Assembly: GCA_035275625.1 (NCBI GenBank)
Contig: DATEMK010000375.1
Coordinates: 1-6,035 of the forward strand
Reading direction: 5' to 3'
From: DATEMK01 sp035275625
GTDB lineage: Bacteria > Bacteroidota > Bacteroidia > AKYH767-A > OLB10
DNA: 6,035 nt
Part shown: one piece after another, positions 4,699-6,035 of the stretch
Layout of the letters: every line of letters starts with the position of its first letter
Numbering within the stretch: position 1 is the first letter of the stretch
Notes under the pieces: generated by a model
What the model was told of the DNA's origin: nothing
The model's input: the letters and a program-made list of their open reading frames with translations, nothing else
Databases searched by the model: none
Made by a program: the position numbers and the translations under genes

Positions 4699-6035
4699 AT
4701 GAAAAAAACTCTTTTTATTCTTTCGATTTTCCTATTTGTACTCCATTCAAATGCTCAAATTACTTTTCAGAAAACGTATGGAGATACCGGTAATTCTGAT
4801 GTCGGCCATTCCGTAGTGCAAACTGCAGATGGTGGTTACATCATTGTAGGATATACTTACATTTTAGGTAATGGTGCATCTGATGTTTATTTAATTAAAA
4901 CGGATGCTTATGGAGACACTCTTTGGACAAAAATTTTTGGCGGATCGGCTCTCGATCGTGGAAATTCAGTTCAGCAGACTTCAGATGGAGGATATATTAT
5001 TACAGGAAACACTCAAAGTACTGTTGCCGGAGATGCAGATATATTTTTAATAAAAACCGACTCTATAGGAAATTTGGTGTGGCAAAAATTTTTTGGTGGT
5101 GTTGATACTGAGTCAGTTTCTTCTGTTCAGCAGGTTACAACCGGGGGGTATATTATCAGCGGAATTACTTACAGTTTTGGTGCCGGAACATCTGATATGT
5201 ATTTAATAAGGACAGATAACAATGGAGATACACTTTGGACAAAGACCTATGGAGGGGTTAGTAATGATCATGCTATTTCTGTGCGGCAAACTTCTGATGG
5301 AGGATTTATTATGACCGGCTTAACCATAAACTTTGCAGTAGTGGAGAATGTTATTTTAATTAAAACAGGAGTGAATGGAAATGTCATCTGGAAAAAATAT
5401 ATAGGAAAAAATGCCGATTTTGATTGGGGTCAGGCAGTAGATCAGACTTCCGATGGGGGATATATTGTTTTTGGCATAACCTCAGCTAATGGTGCAGGTG
5501 ATTTTGATTTCTTATTAATAAAAACCGATGCCAACGGTGATACTCTCTGGACAAAAACCTTTGGTGGTATAGATGAGGATATGGGCGTTTCAGGACAACA
5601 AACTACTGACGGTGGATATATTTTTCTCGGCACAACCTTAAGTTTTGGTGCGGGCGAAAATGATCTCTTACTAATAAAAACCAATCCAAGTGGAGATACC
5701 CTTTGGACAAGAACCTATGGAGGTATTGATGAAGATTGGGCCGCCCGTATTCGCCAAACCAGCGATGGTGGGTATATTATTACAGGATATACAAAAAGTT
5801 TTGGTCCGGGGGATAGTGATGTTTATTTAATTAAAACGGATAGCCTCGGTAACACCAACTGTAACCAAGGATACCCTGCCCCTCTTGTAACCTCACCATC
5901 ACCGCCTGTAGTAACTCACATGGTAACTGTTACAACTCCGCCAACAGCCATAACAACAGCTAATTTCAGTGTTAACAGTGGAAGTGTTGTTACCACACTA
6001 TGTTCAACGGTTGGAATTTCTACTGTTAACAATTA
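4699..6035 (+). CDS. Secreted seven-repeat beta-propeller-like protein, 3' end beyond window
   Basis: The frame is open from ATG 4699 to the window end (445 complete codons, no stop), so the protein is truncated here by the window edge. Residues 1-19 are a signal peptide (KKT, then LFILSIFLFVL, cleavage after SNA). Seven repeats follow with the consensus GDTLWTKTFGG....D.G.SV.QTSDGGYIITG.T.SFGAG..D.YLIKTD. The DGGY/TGGY anchors are at residues 44, 96, 148, 200, 252, 304 and 356, exactly 52 apart. Seven repeats of this length suggest a seven-bladed beta-propeller. After N-C-N-Q (about 388) comes a Thr/Pro/Val-rich linker (TSPSPPVVTHMVTVTTPP) and a new domain beginning TANFSVNSG. Such Bacteroidota proteins usually end with a type IX secretion sorting domain, which would lie outside the window. 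Role unknown; probably secreted or cell-surface. Start chosen from the signal peptide. Confidence 0.9.
   Translation, partial: MKKTLFILSIFLFVLHSNAQITFQKTYGDTGNSDVGHSVVQTADGGYIIVGYTYILGNGASDVYLIKTDAYGDTLWTKIFGGSALDRGNSVQQTSDGGYIITGNTQSTVAGDADIFLIKTDSIGNLVWQKFFGGVDTESVSSVQQVTTGGYIISGITYSFGAGTSDMYLIRTDNNGDTLWTKTYGGVSNDHAISVRQTSDGGFIMTGLTINFAVVENVILIKTGVNGNVIWKKYIGKNADFDWGQAVDQTSDGGYIVFGITSANGAGDFDFLLIKTDANGDTLWTKTFGGIDEDMGVSGQQTTDGGYIFLGTTLSFGAGENDLLLIKTNPSGDTLWTRTYGGIDEDWAARIRQTSDGGYIITGYTKSFGPGDSDVYLIKTDSLGNTNCNQGYPAPLVTSPSPPVVTHMVTVTTPPTAITTANFSVNSGSVVTTLCSTVGISTVNN
4759..5862 (+). repeat. Seven coding repeats with a 156-bp period
   Basis: Residues 21-388 consist of seven units. The Asp of the DGG anchor recurs every 52 residues six times in a row, and the WTK Trp recurs at 76, 128, 180, 231, 284 and 336. 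Only the fourth unit has a one-residue shortfall before its Trp, compensated before the next anchor, and the first unit has one extra residue before its anchor. DNA identity among the units is moderate, so the repeats are old and kept in length by structure. Confidence 0.9.

Overview
The window looks like Bacteroidota DNA, perhaps from the Chitinophagia/Sphingobacteriia side. The signs are AT-rich intergenic DNA, start codons without clear Shine-Dalgarno sequences, a small minus-strand protein of a type I associate with this phylum, and a secreted repeat protein of the kind exported by type IX secretion. The genus cannot be told from the sequence. Composition changes near position 1700-2000: the left third looks richer in G+C, and the right part (about 2000-4700) is visibly AT-rich.

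Left region (1-1700): three minus-strand genes. They are a small protein with a fibronectin-III-like C-terminus (57-689), a low-complexity heptad-repeat ORF whose opposite strand is also open (759-1217), and a stand-alone LuxR/GerE-type helix-turn-helix protein (1405-1683). Positions 1684-1990 are intergenic. Two near-identical 14-bp units lie at 1282-1309, upstream of the heptad-repeat ORF.

Right region (about 1990-6035): three plus-strand genes laid out like mobile gene cassettes. Each gene is preceded by a gapless 54-nt module starting GTTAT (2087-2140, 2970-3023, 4645-4698). The first two genes are each followed by a long imperfect palindrome (2824-2979, 4492-4654) with 25-26-nt arms and a 70-nt conserved centre. 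The base pattern at the front of each cassette is complementary to the sequence just after its own gene: GTTATGCGCA before gene 1 with TGCGCATAAC after it, and GTTATCCGCA before gene 2 with TGCGGATgcAA after it. This is the geometry expected of integron-type attC recombination sites, although canonical attC core sequences and an integrase are not visible here.

Cargo: (1) a 213-aa multi-pass membrane protein with a possible pore-like re-entrant loop (2157-2798). (2) A 451-aa radical SAM/SPASM protein (3075-4430) resembling maturases that install aromatic-residue cyclophanes in RiPPs. Its C-terminus carries five consecutive aromatic-X-X triplets (YDK FSD WDK WDD FDR), so it may be an enzyme fused to its own substrate. 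(3) The first 445 codons of a secreted protein with seven repeats spaced exactly 52 residues apart, probably a seven-bladed beta-propeller (4699-6035, running off the window).

The most interesting parts are the cassette-like array and the self-substrate maturase. The two ideas are independent, and both can be tested by comparison with related genomes.
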